This document shows, piece after piece, positions 1-8,865 of a DNA stretch of 64,000 bases. Location: the NCBI GenBank assembly GCA_024699595.1, contig JAILPG010000313.1, positions 1 through 64,000 on the forward strand. The letters are read 5' to 3'. A program made the translations under genes and the position numbers. Position 1 is the first letter of the stretch, and every line of letters begins with the position of its first letter. The notes below the pieces were generated by a model that was not told where the DNA came from, did no database searches, and saw only the letters and a list, made by a program, of their open reading frames with translations. The stretch comes from Lachnospiraceae bacterium (GTDB taxonomy: Bacteria; Bacillota_A; Clostridia; Lachnospirales; Lachnospiraceae).

Positions 1-1755
1 CTGCCGTATATGAAACCCTATGTAAAAAAGATAATACTTATGATCATCCTGGGAATACTTTCAAGCCTTATCGATTCGGTCTTTCCTCTTTTCCACAGGC
101 ATGTTCTTGATAAGAACGTAATGGGAAGGACTCTTGACGGGCTGGCAGCCGTGATCATCATCTATGTTGCGATATTACTGTTTCAGGTATGGGATAATTA
201 TGTCACGACCTATATCTGCTCGCGCCTTGAGCTGTGGGTTGACAGGGATCTTCGCAACAAAGCATTTCACCACCTTCAGACGCTTTCTTTTTCGTATTTC
301 AACAAACATAACGTGGGATATATCCACGCAAGGATAATGAGTGATACGGGAAAGATAGGCGTCCTGACTTCATGGAGGATGATGGACATCGTATGGAATC
401 TTTCATACATCATCTGCGTCATTGCCGTAATGCTTTTGGTAAACCTTAAGCTTGCTCTGGTGCTTATGGCACTCATTCCCGTAGCAGTCGTTGTGATAAT
501 CTATTTCCAGGCAAAGCTCGTACCGCTTAACAGGAGAGTGCGGGAGATCAATTCGACGATCACGGGTGATTTTAACGAAGGTATCACAGGGATACATACG
601 ATAAAGACCCTTGTTGCGGAAGAGAAGATGAACGAAAGCTTCAGAGAAGATACTTCCGATATGGAAAAGACTTCTGTAAGGACAGCTCATCATTCTGCTC
701 TGTTTAAGTCGCTCATGACGTTTTTGTCCTATTTTGCCCTTGCTCTCGTGCTGTGGCAGGGCGGCAGGCTTACTATGGATAACGTCATTCTCATAGGAAC
801 TCTTTCGGTATTCATGTCCTATGCCCTGGGTATCCTTGAACCGATCCAGAATATCATAAACACGATCTCTGAGCTCATCACCATACAGGTCAACATTGAG
901 CGTTTTACCGGGCTTATAAGTACAAGCTCCGATGTAAAGGATACGGACGAGGTCGTAGAAAAGTACGGAAGTACGTTTGAGCCGAAGTATGAAAACTGGG
1001 AAGAGCTTAAGGGCGATGTTGAATTTAAGGATGTATCATTTATCTATCCCGACGGGGATGAATATGTATTAAAGGATTTCAATCTGAGTATTCCTTACGG
1101 GACAAATGTTGCGATAATCGGAGAGACCGGAGCGGGAAAATCAACCCTTGTAAATCTTGTCTGCAGATTCTATGAGCCTACAAAGGGCCGGATCCTCATC
1201 GATGGGAGGGATGCAAGAGAGAGATCCCAGAGCTGGCTTCACAGTAATCTCGGATATGTACTTCAGACACCTCATCTGTTCACGGGAACCGTCAGGGAAA
1301 ATCTTAAGTACGGGAAAGAGGATGCAGATGATGAGGAGATAATAAAGGCCTTAAAGGCAGTCTGCGCCTATGATATAGTGATGAAGATGGACAAAGGTCT
1401 TGATACGGATATCGGAGAAGGAGGAAGCAGCCTGTCGACCGGAGAGAGACAGCTTCTGTCATTTGCAAGAGCGATCCTTGCAGATCCGAAGATCCTTATC
1501 CTTGATGAGGCTACCTCATCTGTGGATACAGTGACCGAAAAAGTGATACAGGATGCGATAAAAACAGTGATCAAAGGAAGGACCTCCTTTGTGATCGCGC
1601 ACAGACTGTCTACCGTCGTGGACGCCGACATAATACTGGCCGTAAAGGACGGAAAGATCGTGGAACAGGGAAATCACAGGGAACTCATGGAAAAGAAGGG
1701 CTATTATCATACGCTCTACATGAGCCAGTTCATAGAGGCATCACTTAACGGGTAA
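1..1755 (+). CDS. ABC transporter, fused permease/ATP-binding protein (5' end probably outside window)
   Basis: This is an exporter-type ABC half-transporter: an N-terminal membrane domain with several hydrophobic helices in about the first 290 residues, then one nucleotide-binding domain. Visible motifs are Walker A GETGAGKST, signature LSTGERQ, Walker B ILILDEATSS and the switch histidine in IAHRLST. The frame is open to the window edge (codons Leu-Pro-Tyr before the Met at 10) and the first helix begins only a few residues after that Met. No ribosome site is visible there, so the true start is probably upstream. Such proteins work as homo- or heterodimers, and the partner would lie upstream. 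The substrate cannot be told from sequence. There is no terminator before the next gene, but a promoter-like element lies in the gap. Confidence 0.9.
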   Translation: MPYMKPYVKKIILMIILGILSSLIDSVFPLFHRHVLDKNVMGRTLDGLAAVIIIYVAILLFQVWDNYVTTYICSRLELWVDRDLRNKAFHHLQTLSFSYFNKHNVGYIHARIMSDTGKIGVLTSWRMMDIVWNLSYIICVIAVMLLVNLKLALVLMALIPVAVVVIIYFQAKLVPLNRRVREINSTITGDFNEGITGIHTIKTLVAEEKMNESFREDTSDMEKTSVRTAHHSALFKSLMTFLSYFALALVLWQGGRLTMDNVILIGTLSVFMSYALGILEPIQNIINTISELITIQVNIERFTGLISTSSDVKDTDEVVEKYGSTFEPKYENWEELKGDVEFKDVSFIYPDGDEYVLKDFNLSIPYGTNVAIIGETGAGKSTLVNLVCRFYEPTKGRILIDGRDARERSQSWLHSNLGYVLQTPHLFTGTVRENLKYGKEDADDEEIIKALKAVCAYDIVMKMDKGLDTDIGEGGSSLSTGERQLLSFARAILADPKILILDEATSSVDTVTEKVIQDAIKTVIKGRTSFVIAHRLSTVVDADIILAVKDGKIVEQGNHRELMEKKGYYHTLYMSQFIEASLNG

Positions 1756-1758
1756 ATG

Positions 1759-1767
1759 TGGTACAAT
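1759..1767 (+). promoter_or_regulatory. Extended -10 promoter element upstream of thrH-like gene
   Basis: The sequence TGGTACAAT is an extended -10 (TG-N-TACAAT), in the context TGTGGTACAAT. No convincing -35 is seen. A very similar TGTGGTATAAT lies upstream of the ybjQ-like gene at 36760-36768. It could start transcription of the cobalamin locus independently of the ABC transporter. Confidence 0.4.
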
Positions 1768-1814
1768 TAGCATGATATGATGCGTGGGCGTCATCAGACA
1801 TTAAAAGGAATTAT

Positions 1815-2429
1815 ATGGAGAAGATTATGAAAAGAATTGTATGTTTGGATCTTGAGGGAGTGCTGGTCCCCGAAATATGGATAGCATTCTCAAAAGCCAG
1901 CGGGATCGATGAACTGAAGAGAACAACAAGGGATGAGCCCGATTATGACAAGCTCATGAAATGGCGTCTCGGTATACTGAAAGAGAACGGACTGGGTCTT
2001 AAGCAGATACAGGAGACCATTGATAAGATAGATCCGCTTGAAGGAGCTAAGGAATTCCTTGATGAGTTAAGGAGCCTGACACAGGTGATCATCATATCAG
2101 ATACTTTTTATGAATTTGCAGGTCCTCTTATGGCAAAGCTTTCGTATCCTACACTTTTCTGTAATTCTTTAGAGGTATCGGATACCGGAGAGATAACTGG
2201 CTATAAGATGCGCTGTGAAAAATCGAAGCTTACGACTGTAAAGGCACTTCAGTCGATGGGCTTTGAAACGATAGCCTGCGGGGACAGTCATAACGATCTT
2301 GCAATGATAAGGGCAGGGAAGGCAGGTTTTCTGTTTAAGAGTACCGAGAAGATCATTGCAGACAATCCGGACATTCCAGCTTTTGAGACTTTTGATGAGC
2401 TGCTTTCGGCCATAAAAAAAGAACTTTAG
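1815..2429 (+). CDS. thrH: ThrH-type HAD phosphatase/phosphotransferase (phosphoserine phosphatase / homoserine phosphotransferase family)
   Basis: This is a HAD-superfamily enzyme of about 200 residues that closely resembles Pseudomonas ThrH, an enzyme that hydrolyses phosphoserine and can pass the phosphate to homoserine. The N-terminal CLDLEGVLVPEIW block carries the nucleophile motif DLEG, with Asp12 counted from this start. The SDTFYEF segment supplies motif II, and GDSHND supplies the acidic motif IV. Two starts are possible. The ATG at 1815 has AAAAGG at 1803-1808. The ATG at 1827 has GGAG at 1817-1820 and matches the length of known ThrH better. The stop is 3 bases before cbiA, so it is co-transcribed with the cobalamin genes. 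From that context I infer a possible role in making threonine phosphate for CobD; this is not shown. Confidence 0.85.
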   Translation: MEKIMKRIVCLDLEGVLVPEIWIAFSKASGIDELKRTTRDEPDYDKLMKWRLGILKENGLGLKQIQETIDKIDPLEGAKEFLDELRSLTQVIIISDTFYEFAGPLMAKLSYPTLFCNSLEVSDTGEITGYKMRCEKSKLTTVKALQSMGFETIACGDSHNDLAMIRAGKAGFLFKSTEKIIADNPDIPAFETFDELLSAIKKEL

Positions 2430-2432
2430 GGA

Positions 2433-3860
2433 ATGAAAACGATCATGATATCCGCACTTACAAGCGGAAGCGGAAAAACAACCATTACGGCAGCTCTTCT
2501 CATGCTCCTAAAAAGAAGGGGTTATGACGTTACGGGGATAAAATGCGGCCCGGATTATATAGACCCTTTGTTTCATAAACTGATCACGAAAGATGATGAA
2601 CCGGGCGGTCAGAACATAGACTTTTTTTTACAGGGAAAAACAAAAGCCCTTAAGATCTTTGAGGGAATAGATCATGACATGGCTGTCGCAGAGGGAGCCA
2701 TGGGATTTTATGACGGGATAAGAGGCACAAGCGGAAACAGCGCTTATGATATAGCTGTGTCTCTTGGCATTCCCGTCATTTTAATTGTAAAACCCGGAGG
2801 TTCGAGCCTGACTCTTGCAGCAATGATACGCGGCATCCTTGATTTTAGGAGCCCGATGCCGGTAAAAGGTATCATCTTAAATGACTGCAAACCCTCTCTC
2901 TATGAGCATTTAAGGCCGGTCATTGAAAGGGAGTGCGGGATAAAAGTTTTAGGATATGTCCCTCATATTGAAGGCGCGGTCATAGAGAGCAGACATCTGG
3001 GTCTTAGGCTTACGGATGAACCAAAAGATATCATGAACAGGTTAAGCCTGGTTTCTGATGCGATAGAAGAGCATGTGGATATGGATCTTCTTATGGAGAT
3101 CTTTAGTGATGTTTGTGACTGTGTGTCTGAAGGACGGAAAAAAAGTGCAGAGAAAAACGGGAAAAATGACGGCCCGGAGAACAGTGTCAGGATAGCGGTA
3201 GCCTACGACAGGGCGTTCTGTTTTTATTACAGGAGTTCGCTTAATGCGCTTAAAAAAGCAGGGGCAGAGCTTGTGTATTTCAGTCCGCTAACAGATCATA
3301 AGCTTCCCGATAACATACAGGGATTATATATCGGGGGAGGCTATCCGGAGCTGTATCTTAAGGAGTTAAGTGAAAACAAAGAAATGCTTTCCGATGTGAA
3401 AAAAAGAGTTGAAGAGGGTCTCCCGTCAGTTTTTGAATGCGGAGGCTTCATATATCTGCATGAGCAGGTCTTTGATCTAAGAGGGGAATCCGAATACGGC
3501 ATGGTAGGATTTGTCAAAGGGAAAGCTTCCTGTAGCGGAAGTCTAAAAAACTTTGGATATAAAAATATAAGGTTGAATTCTTCCGACGATAATATGCTCT
3601 TTAGGCCGGACGAGCAGATACCCGCCCATGAATTTCACTACTATGAAAGCGATGCAAACGGAGACGATCTCATTGCTCTAAGACCAAAGATCTCAGAGGC
3701 TGTCTGTCTGTCAGACCGCAAAGAAGAAGAAAAGGGATCTTTGTTTGGGTATTCAACCGGTTCGCTTTATGCGGGTTTTCCGCATTTGGAGTTTTCGGGA
3801 GAGATACCGCTTGCAGAAAGATTTACAGAGAGAGCGCGTGAATATGGAAAAAAGAGATGA
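2433..3860 (+). CDS. cbiA: Cobyrinate a,c-diamide synthase (CbiA/CobB)
   Basis: Glutamine-dependent amidase that converts (cobalt-)cobyrinic acid to its a,c-diamide using ATP. The N-terminal dethiobiotin-synthetase-like domain has the P-loop SGSGKTT at the very start. The C-terminal class I glutaminase-like domain has the nucleophile Cys in FECGGF and a late His in EFHYYE. The length of 475 residues is normal. The start ATG at 2433 follows a GGG-rich stretch just after the thrH stop. The 3' end overlaps the start of cobT. The family call is firm. The name CbiA rather than CobB is chosen because the surrounding genes are of the anaerobic, cobalt-early pathway. Confidence 0.95.
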   Translation: MKTIMISALTSGSGKTTITAALLMLLKRRGYDVTGIKCGPDYIDPLFHKLITKDDEPGGQNIDFFLQGKTKALKIFEGIDHDMAVAEGAMGFYDGIRGTSGNSAYDIAVSLGIPVILIVKPGGSSLTLAAMIRGILDFRSPMPVKGIILNDCKPSLYEHLRPVIERECGIKVLGYVPHIEGAVIESRHLGLRLTDEPKDIMNRLSLVSDAIEEHVDMDLLMEIFSDVCDCVSEGRKKSAEKNGKNDGPENSVRIAVAYDRAFCFYYRSSLNALKKAGAELVYFSPLTDHKLPDNIQGLYIGGGYPELYLKELSENKEMLSDVKKRVEEGLPSVFECGGFIYLHEQVFDLRGESEYGMVGFVKGKASCSGSLKNFGYKNIRLNSSDDNMLFRPDEQIPAHEFHYYESDANGDDLIALRPKISEAVCLSDRKEEEKGSLFGYSTGSLYAGFPHLEFSGEIPLAERFTERAREYGKKR

Positions 3861-4977
3861 TTACGAATACCTGAACAGGATACTTAAGAAGATCCCGAAA
3901 ACGAGCGAATATGCAAGGCTTCAGTGCGAAAAAAAATGGGACCGGCTTGCAAAACCCATTCATTCACTTGGTGCATTTGAGGACATGATAAGCCGGATCG
4001 GCGGCATCCGGGGAAATACAGGAATGAATCTCGATAACAGAGTACTGCTCGTATTCTGCTCCGATAACGGTGTGGTAAGCGAGGGAGTAAGCCAGTCGTC
4101 AAACGAAGTCACTGCGAAGGTTGCAATGTCGCTTGCGAAAGGGATGAGTACGGTATGCAATCTCGTAAAGGGCAATAACATTAAGGTCGTTGCCGTTGAT
4201 ATGGGAATAAAGGATAAGAAAGAGCTGTGCCTTGAGAAAGATCTGAACAAGATCTTAAAAGGAAAGAAGCGCATACTTGACAGGAGCATATCCGCCGGAA
4301 CACAGAATATTGCAGAAGGTCCTTCGATGAAGAGAGAAGACTGCATAAAGGCGATAGTAAGCGCCATAGATATTATCGGTGAGCTTAAGAAATACGGATG
4401 TAAGATAGTACTTACAGGGGAAATGGGCATAGGTAATACCACAACATCTTCCGCCATAGCTTCGGTTCTTCTGGATCTTGACCCGGCTCTTGTAACCGGA
4501 AGAGGAGCGGGTCTTGACGATGAGGGCTATAAAAGAAAAATCGAAGTCATAAAAAGGGCGATAAAGATCAATGAACCGAAGGCTTCCAATCCGATAGATG
4601 TCATCACAAAGATCGGAGGATATGATATAGCAGCACTGTGCGGTACGTTTATAGGCTGTGCATATTACAGGCTTCCGGTCATCATTGACGGTTTTATTTC
4701 ATCGGTTGCCGCTCTTCTTGCCGTGAAGCTTAAAGAAGAGTCACGATATGTGATGATAGCAAGCCATATGTCAAAAGAACCTGCCTGTAAGATGATATTT
4801 GAGGCATTAGATCTCTCTCCCGTGATAGATGCCGGAATGCATCTTGGAGAGGGAAGCGGTGCAGTGATGCTCTTATCTCTTTTAGATAATGCGATAAATG
4901 TATATAACAGCGGTCACAGTTTCAGACGTCTCGGGATAGAACCGTACGAAAAGGAAAACAGGGCGGATAAATGCTGA
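3844..4977 (+). CDS. cobT: Nicotinate-nucleotide:dimethylbenzimidazole phosphoribosyltransferase
   Basis: CobT activates the lower-ligand base by moving phosphoribose from nicotinate mononucleotide to dimethylbenzimidazole or a related base, giving the alpha-ribazole phosphate for the nucleotide loop. Typical motifs are GEMGIGNTTT in the middle and LGEGSGAV near the C-terminus, whose Glu is the catalytic base. I place the start at the ATG at 3844, giving about 377 residues, because the longer open frame from 3745 lies inside cbiA and the family begins near the MEKRDDYEY segment. This start overlaps the cbiA end by 17 bases. The 3' end overlaps cobU by 7 bases. No gene for making dimethylbenzimidazole (bluB or bza) is in the window. 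Confidence 0.94.
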   Translation: MEKRDDYEYLNRILKKIPKTSEYARLQCEKKWDRLAKPIHSLGAFEDMISRIGGIRGNTGMNLDNRVLLVFCSDNGVVSEGVSQSSNEVTAKVAMSLAKGMSTVCNLVKGNNIKVVAVDMGIKDKKELCLEKDLNKILKGKKRILDRSISAGTQNIAEGPSMKREDCIKAIVSAIDIIGELKKYGCKIVLTGEMGIGNTTTSSAIASVLLDLDPALVTGRGAGLDDEGYKRKIEVIKRAIKINEPKASNPIDVITKIGGYDIAALCGTFIGCAYYRLPVIIDGFISSVAALLAVKLKEESRYVMIASHMSKEPACKMIFEALDLSPVIDAGMHLGEGSGAVMLLSLLDNAINVYNSGHSFRRLGIEPYEKENRADKC

Positions 4978-5522
4978 TACTTATAACAGGAGCCGCATCC
5001 GGCGGAAAAAGCAGATATGCGGAAGACCTTGCCTTAAGCCTTCCTTTCGCGCACAGGATCTATCTTGCCACAATGGAAGATAAGGAATACAACAGAGACC
5101 GGATAGACAGGCACAGATCGATGAGAGAAGGAAAGGGCTTTGAAACTGTTGAGTGTGAAACCGATATTTTAAGATCATCGGAGAGGATCGGTAAAGACAC
5201 GCTTGTCCTTTTAGAAGATATCCCGAATCTGCTTGCTAATGAGATGTTTTCAAAAAAAGAGGGGAAAGTCCCCGGATACCGGATGGAAAACAGTATGGAG
5301 ATCAGTGAAAGGCTCGGCAGGGAAATAATAACTCTTTCCGAAAAAGCCGGTACATTTATCGCGGTTACGGGAGAACTTTTATCGGACGGTAATGTATATG
5401 ATGCGGAAACAGAAGGATATTTAAAAGCGCTTTCCCGGATAAACAGGATGATCGCACATGAGGCAGACAGTTTTTTCGAAGTGGCAGCAGGCATAGGGAT
5501 ACAGCTTAAGGGAGGTAACTGA
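4971..5522 (+). CDS. cobU: CobU-type adenosylcobinamide kinase/guanylyltransferase, full-length but with an altered EVG motif
   Basis: CobU phosphorylates adenosylcobinamide and then transfers GMP to it, preparing it for CobS. The 183-residue protein has a good Walker A (GAASGGKS, residues 7-14) and the RHR segment with His48, equivalent to the guanylylated His of Salmonella CobU. The family motif NEVGxGIVP is not conserved: the aligned region reads GELLSDG (134-140), and the usual RxFRDLAG stretch after it is changed. The C-terminus (GIGIQLKGG) fits the family. The shorter paralogue at 6369 keeps exactly the motif missing here. It overlaps cobT by 7 bases and abuts cobS, so the genes are translationally coupled. 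Confidence 0.85.
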   Translation: MLILITGAASGGKSRYAEDLALSLPFAHRIYLATMEDKEYNRDRIDRHRSMREGKGFETVECETDILRSSERIGKDTLVLLEDIPNLLANEMFSKKEGKVPGYRMENSMEISERLGREIITLSEKAGTFIAVTGELLSDGNVYDAETEGYLKALSRINRMIAHEADSFFEVAAGIGIQLKGGN

Positions 5523-6293
5523 ATGAATATTTTCGGCGCTGTGGTCACGGCTTTTTCCACATACTCAAGTATTCCGATGCCTCAGATCAAATGGGATGAA
5601 AAGAACATGCGCTATAGCATGTGTGCATTTCCTCTGATCGGAGTATTTATCGGAGCATTATCGTGGCTTTTCTGTATACTGAATGAAAACTGTATACAGT
5701 CGCCGTTCTTAAAGGCGGTCATGCTGGTACTGATCCCCGTGTGGATCACGGGAGGCATTCATTTAGACGGGTTCATGGACACGGTGGATGCCATCTGCAG
5801 CAGAAAGGTAACGGATGAAAAATACACCATACTGAAGGATCCGCATATCGGTGCTTTTGCAGCGATACATCTTGCGGCACTTATCCTGTTCGAACTTGGG
5901 ATATTCAGTCTGGCCGGTAATATGAAGCCTGTAATGTTTATTCTCATATATGCTTTCAGCAGATGTCTTTCGGGTATTGCCGTAGTGACGTTTCCGGTCT
6001 GCAGGAAGAGTTCACTTCTGTTTGCTTTTTCGGATTCGGCGGATAAAAAACCCGTACGCATCATACTGGCTGTTATGGGTGTCATACTGGCCGTCATGAT
6101 GAGCTTTACTGGAATAAGCGGTGTCATCACGGTCATATCGGGGCTTCTTATGTTTGCATGGTACCGTGTGAGATCGATGAAGGAATTTGAGGGGATTAAC
6201 GGGGATATGGCAGGCTGGTTTGTATGCCTTGCAGAAGCCGTAATGTTTGCAGCGGCCATTCTTACAGAGACTGTGATCCTGCACCTTGGATAG
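5523..6293 (+). CDS. cobS: Adenosylcobinamide-GDP ribazoletransferase (cobalamin synthase)
   Basis: Integral membrane enzyme that joins adenosylcobinamide-GDP to alpha-ribazole (phosphate), the last assembly step. The 256-residue sequence is hydrophobic, with several membrane segments. It has the family acidic motif HLDGFMDTVDAICSR about residues 80-94, and DPHIGAFA after it. Its ATG directly follows the cobU stop codon and is preceded by GGGAGGT, so it is co-translated with cobU. The length is normal for CobS. Confidence 0.93.
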   Translation: MNIFGAVVTAFSTYSSIPMPQIKWDEKNMRYSMCAFPLIGVFIGALSWLFCILNENCIQSPFLKAVMLVLIPVWITGGIHLDGFMDTVDAICSRKVTDEKYTILKDPHIGAFAAIHLAALILFELGIFSLAGNMKPVMFILIYAFSRCLSGIAVVTFPVCRKSSLLFAFSDSADKKPVRIILAVMGVILAVMMSFTGISGVITVISGLLMFAWYRVRSMKEFEGINGDMAGWFVCLAEAVMFAAAILTETVILHLG

Positions 6294-6368
6294 GGGCGGA
6301 CACATTGGCCGCGGGATAAGCTGCAAGGACACCATGACATAACAGCAGGAGGCTTTTAGGGAAAGATC

Positions 6369-6713
6369 ATGATACTGATTACAGGTGCCTTATATTCGGG
6401 AAAAAGAGAATATGCACATGAAAACTACGGTGTTTCAGAGGAAGATTTGGGAAAAAGCTGCGTATTTGAAGCACAGGAGCTGGTACGTGACCCTGAGAAG
6501 TATCCTGACTTAAGTGTACTGTGCGGACAGCTTTCAAAAATGAAGGTGGTGACAGTCTCGGAAACCGGTGCGGGCGTGGTTCCTGTCGGTATAGACGAAA
6601 GGGAATACAGAGAGAGAGCAGGAGTGCTTTCCCAGATGCTTGCAAAAGAAGCAGAGACCGTAGTGAGAATGATATGCGGAATACCCCAGATCATTAAGGA
6701 CACGAACAGATGA
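6369..6713 (+). CDS. Short CobU-like protein (114 residues) with variant P-loop
   Basis: This small protein aligns with the two ends of CobU. The N-terminus MILITGALYSGKR looks like the CobU P-loop, but the last residue is Arg instead of Ser/Thr (GALYSGKR, residues 6-13). Residues 64-72 read SETGAGVVP, matching the CobU NEVGxGIVP motif, followed by the EYRERAGxLSQxLA block typical of CobU. The central part with the guanylylated His is absent, and the protein is about 70 residues shorter than normal. Its stop overlaps the cbiB start by 4 bases. It may be a subunit that complements the upstream CobU, a CobU-derived regulator, or a degenerate copy. Co-translation and good conservation of the EVG region argue against simple decay. 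Confidence 0.75.
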   Translation: MILITGALYSGKREYAHENYGVSEEDLGKSCVFEAQELVRDPEKYPDLSVLCGQLSKMKVVTVSETGAGVVPVGIDEREYRERAGVLSQMLAKEAETVVRMICGIPQIIKDTNR

Positions 6714-7723
6714 TTTATAAGACACTTAGCCTGTTAGCATTTATAACTGCTTTTGTCCTGGATCTCTTTGCCGGTGATCCGGAGTGCCTTGTACATCCGG
6801 TCGTGATGATCGGAAGGATGGTTTCGGCTCTTGAAGATCCCTGCAGAAGGATATTTAAAGATGATGAAAAGGGCAGGAAGAGTGCAGGAAGACTTATGAC
6901 GGTAACTGTCCTGTTTATTACCCTCTTTTGTTCTGTTACACCCTTTTTTATCCTGCACAGGATACATGACAGGATCTCGATCATCCTTCTGTTTTTGATC
7001 GAAGCGTTTTTCGGGTTTCAGGCCCTTGCCGTAAAAAGCATGATAACGGAGAGTACCGGGGTATATAACGCCCTTAAGGAATATGAGAACCATCCCGGCA
7101 GCTCTCTTACAGCTTCAAGAAAGGCTGTGGGAAGGATAGTCGGAAGAGACACGGAAAACCTTTCGGAGGAAGGGATAATAAAGGCAGCAATAGAAACCGT
7201 GGCCGAAAGCTTTTCCGACGGTGTGATCGCACCGATGCTGTATCTTTCCATCCTTGGAATACCCGGAGCGTATTTCTGCAAGGCAGTAAATACAATGGAC
7301 AGCATGGTGGGTTATAAAAACGAGAGGTATCTTGATTACGGAAGGACCGCCGCAAAGCTTGACGATCTTATCAATTTCATCCCATCAAGGCTTGCGGCAC
7401 TCTTAATGATACTCTCCGTATTTCCCAAAAAAGATGATATGAAAAATGCATACAGGATATGGAAGAGGGACAGAAGGAAACACGCAAGCCCCAATTCGGC
7501 CCAGACCGAATCTGTTATGGCGGGGGCTCTGCATCTTAAGCTTCTCGGGGGAGCATACTATTTCGGAGAGTATTATGATAAACCCTTCATCGGAGATGAT
7601 GACAGAAGTCCGGTCTGTGAGGACATATTAAGAGCAAACAGGCTGTTTATAAAGGCATCTTATACAGGATTTTTCTTCTGTCTTCTGATAAGATTCCTGA
7701 TACTGCTATTGCTTACAGTATAA
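6710..7723 (+). CDS. cbiB: Adenosylcobinamide-phosphate synthase (CbiB)
   Basis: Membrane enzyme that attaches aminopropanol phosphate to adenosylcobyric acid. The 337-residue sequence has the family features: N-terminal helix followed by DLFAGDPECLVHPVVMIG, RKAVGRIVGRDT, ETVAESFSDGVIAP, the NTMDSMVGYKNERYLDYGR block, and HASPNSAQTES near residue 260. Its start overlaps the preceding short CobU-like gene (ATGA). It uses the product of CobD, encoded next. Confidence 0.95.
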   Translation: MIYKTLSLLAFITAFVLDLFAGDPECLVHPVVMIGRMVSALEDPCRRIFKDDEKGRKSAGRLMTVTVLFITLFCSVTPFFILHRIHDRISIILLFLIEAFFGFQALAVKSMITESTGVYNALKEYENHPGSSLTASRKAVGRIVGRDTENLSEEGIIKAAIETVAESFSDGVIAPMLYLSILGIPGAYFCKAVNTMDSMVGYKNERYLDYGRTAAKLDDLINFIPSRLAALLMILSVFPKKDDMKNAYRIWKRDRRKHASPNSAQTESVMAGALHLKLLGGAYYFGEYYDKPFIGDDDRSPVCEDILRANRLFIKASYTGFFFCLLIRFLILLLLTV

Positions 7724-7779
7724 AAGCCGTATCGGAGTCGGGTTTATCGTAAGGATCTGCGGAGCTGGAGAGTGGAAAC

Positions 7780-8865
7780 ATGCATGGCGGTGATATTACA
7801 GGATATGAAAAAAAGGGAATAAGGATAGACTATGATTTTTCGGTAAATACCGCCCCTTTTGGGATGCCGGATAAGATAAGGGATGCTCTTTACGGATACA
7901 TTAAGGGTGAGGGACTCTCAAGATATCCGGATCCATACTGTCTTAAGCTCAGGGAAGCGCTTGCGGAAAAGCTTAATGTTAATATTAACTGCGTGGTCAC
8001 AGGAAACGGATCATCAGATCTTATCTACAGACTCGTTAAGGCTTTGAAAAATGCGGATAACAAAAGACAGGCTCTGGCGCTGATAGCTGAGCCTGCATTT
8101 TCCGAATATGAAAAGGCACTTTCCGAAGAAGGATATATAACCGATCATTATTACTGCAGCAGGGAACACTCATTTTGTATCAGGGAGGATATATATCACC
8201 ACCTTGAAGAAAATGACTACAGGATCGTCTTTATTGCCAATCCTTCAAATCCGGCAGGTACTCTTACGGATAAGGATACCCTTCTTAAGATCCTTAAGAT
8301 ATGTGAGAAGAGAGATACTTTTCTGGTACTTGATGAGTGCTTTATGGGATTTGTGGAAAAAGAAGAGGATCACAGCCTGATAAATGAGATAAAGAACCAT
8401 AAAAGGCTCATCATTCCAAGCTCCTTTACAAAACTCTACTGCATGCCTGATGTAAGGATCGGATATATGGTCTGCAGTGATGAGACATTATCTGAAAGTG
8501 TACTGAATACGGGACAGCCATGGGCTGTTTCGGGATTATCCCAGGCTGCGGCAAAGGCTGCACTGTCATTGTCAGACGACGAATACAGGCTTGGGATCGT
8601 AAGGCATCTTAAGGATGAAAGAGATAAGATGAGTAAGTTTTTATCGGATCAGGGAGCATGGGTATCCGGCGGACAGGCCGATTATCTGATGTTCTATCAT
8701 CCGGTGGAAGGTCTTTTTGATGCGCTGTTAAAAAGAGGTATACTGATAAGAGACTGCAGCGATTACAGGGGATTAGGCAGAGGATATTACAGGATCTGCA
8801 TAAAAACGGGGGAAGAGGATCAGGTATTTAAGGATGCATTTACGGAGATAATAAATGGCACATAA
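7780..8865 (+). CDS. cobD: L-threonine-O-3-phosphate decarboxylase (CobD), PLP-dependent
   Basis: Aminotransferase-fold enzyme that decarboxylates L-threonine phosphate to (R)-1-amino-2-propanol phosphate, the linker of the cobalamin nucleotide loop. The N-terminal HGGDITGY and DFSVNTAPFG motifs are typical of CobD. Also seen are NPSNPAGTL, the DECFMGF block, and the PLP lysine in SSFTKLY. It is 361 residues long. It overlaps cbiP by 11 bases. The close homologue histidinol-phosphate aminotransferase is the main alternative, but the HGGD start and the operon context decide for CobD. Its substrate needs a threonine kinase such as PduX, which is not in the window; see thrH. Confidence 0.93.
   Translation: MHGGDITGYEKKGIRIDYDFSVNTAPFGMPDKIRDALYGYIKGEGLSRYPDPYCLKLREALAEKLNVNINCVVTGNGSSDLIYRLVKALKNADNKRQALALIAEPAFSEYEKALSEEGYITDHYYCSREHSFCIREDIYHHLEENDYRIVFIANPSNPAGTLTDKDTLLKILKICEKRDTFLVLDECFMGFVEKEEDHSLINEIKNHKRLIIPSSFTKLYCMPDVRIGYMVCSDETLSESVLNTGQPWAVSGLSQAAAKAALSLSDDEYRLGIVRHLKDERDKMSKFLSDQGAWVSGGQADYLMFYHPVEGLFDALLKRGILIRDCSDYRGLGRGYYRICIKTGEEDQVFKDAFTEIINGT

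Noticed and set aside
1756..1814. Cobalamin riboswitch before thrH/cbiA
   Set aside because: The gap is only 59 bases and holds no B12-box-like sequence; a riboswitch does not fit.
3960..4457. Minus-strand frame of 165 residues inside cobT
   Set aside because: It covers the conserved CobT coding region, and its composition is that of an antisense shadow.
7780..8865. Histidinol-phosphate aminotransferase (HisC) instead of CobD
   Set aside because: The HGGD start motif and location between cbiB and cbiP favour CobD.
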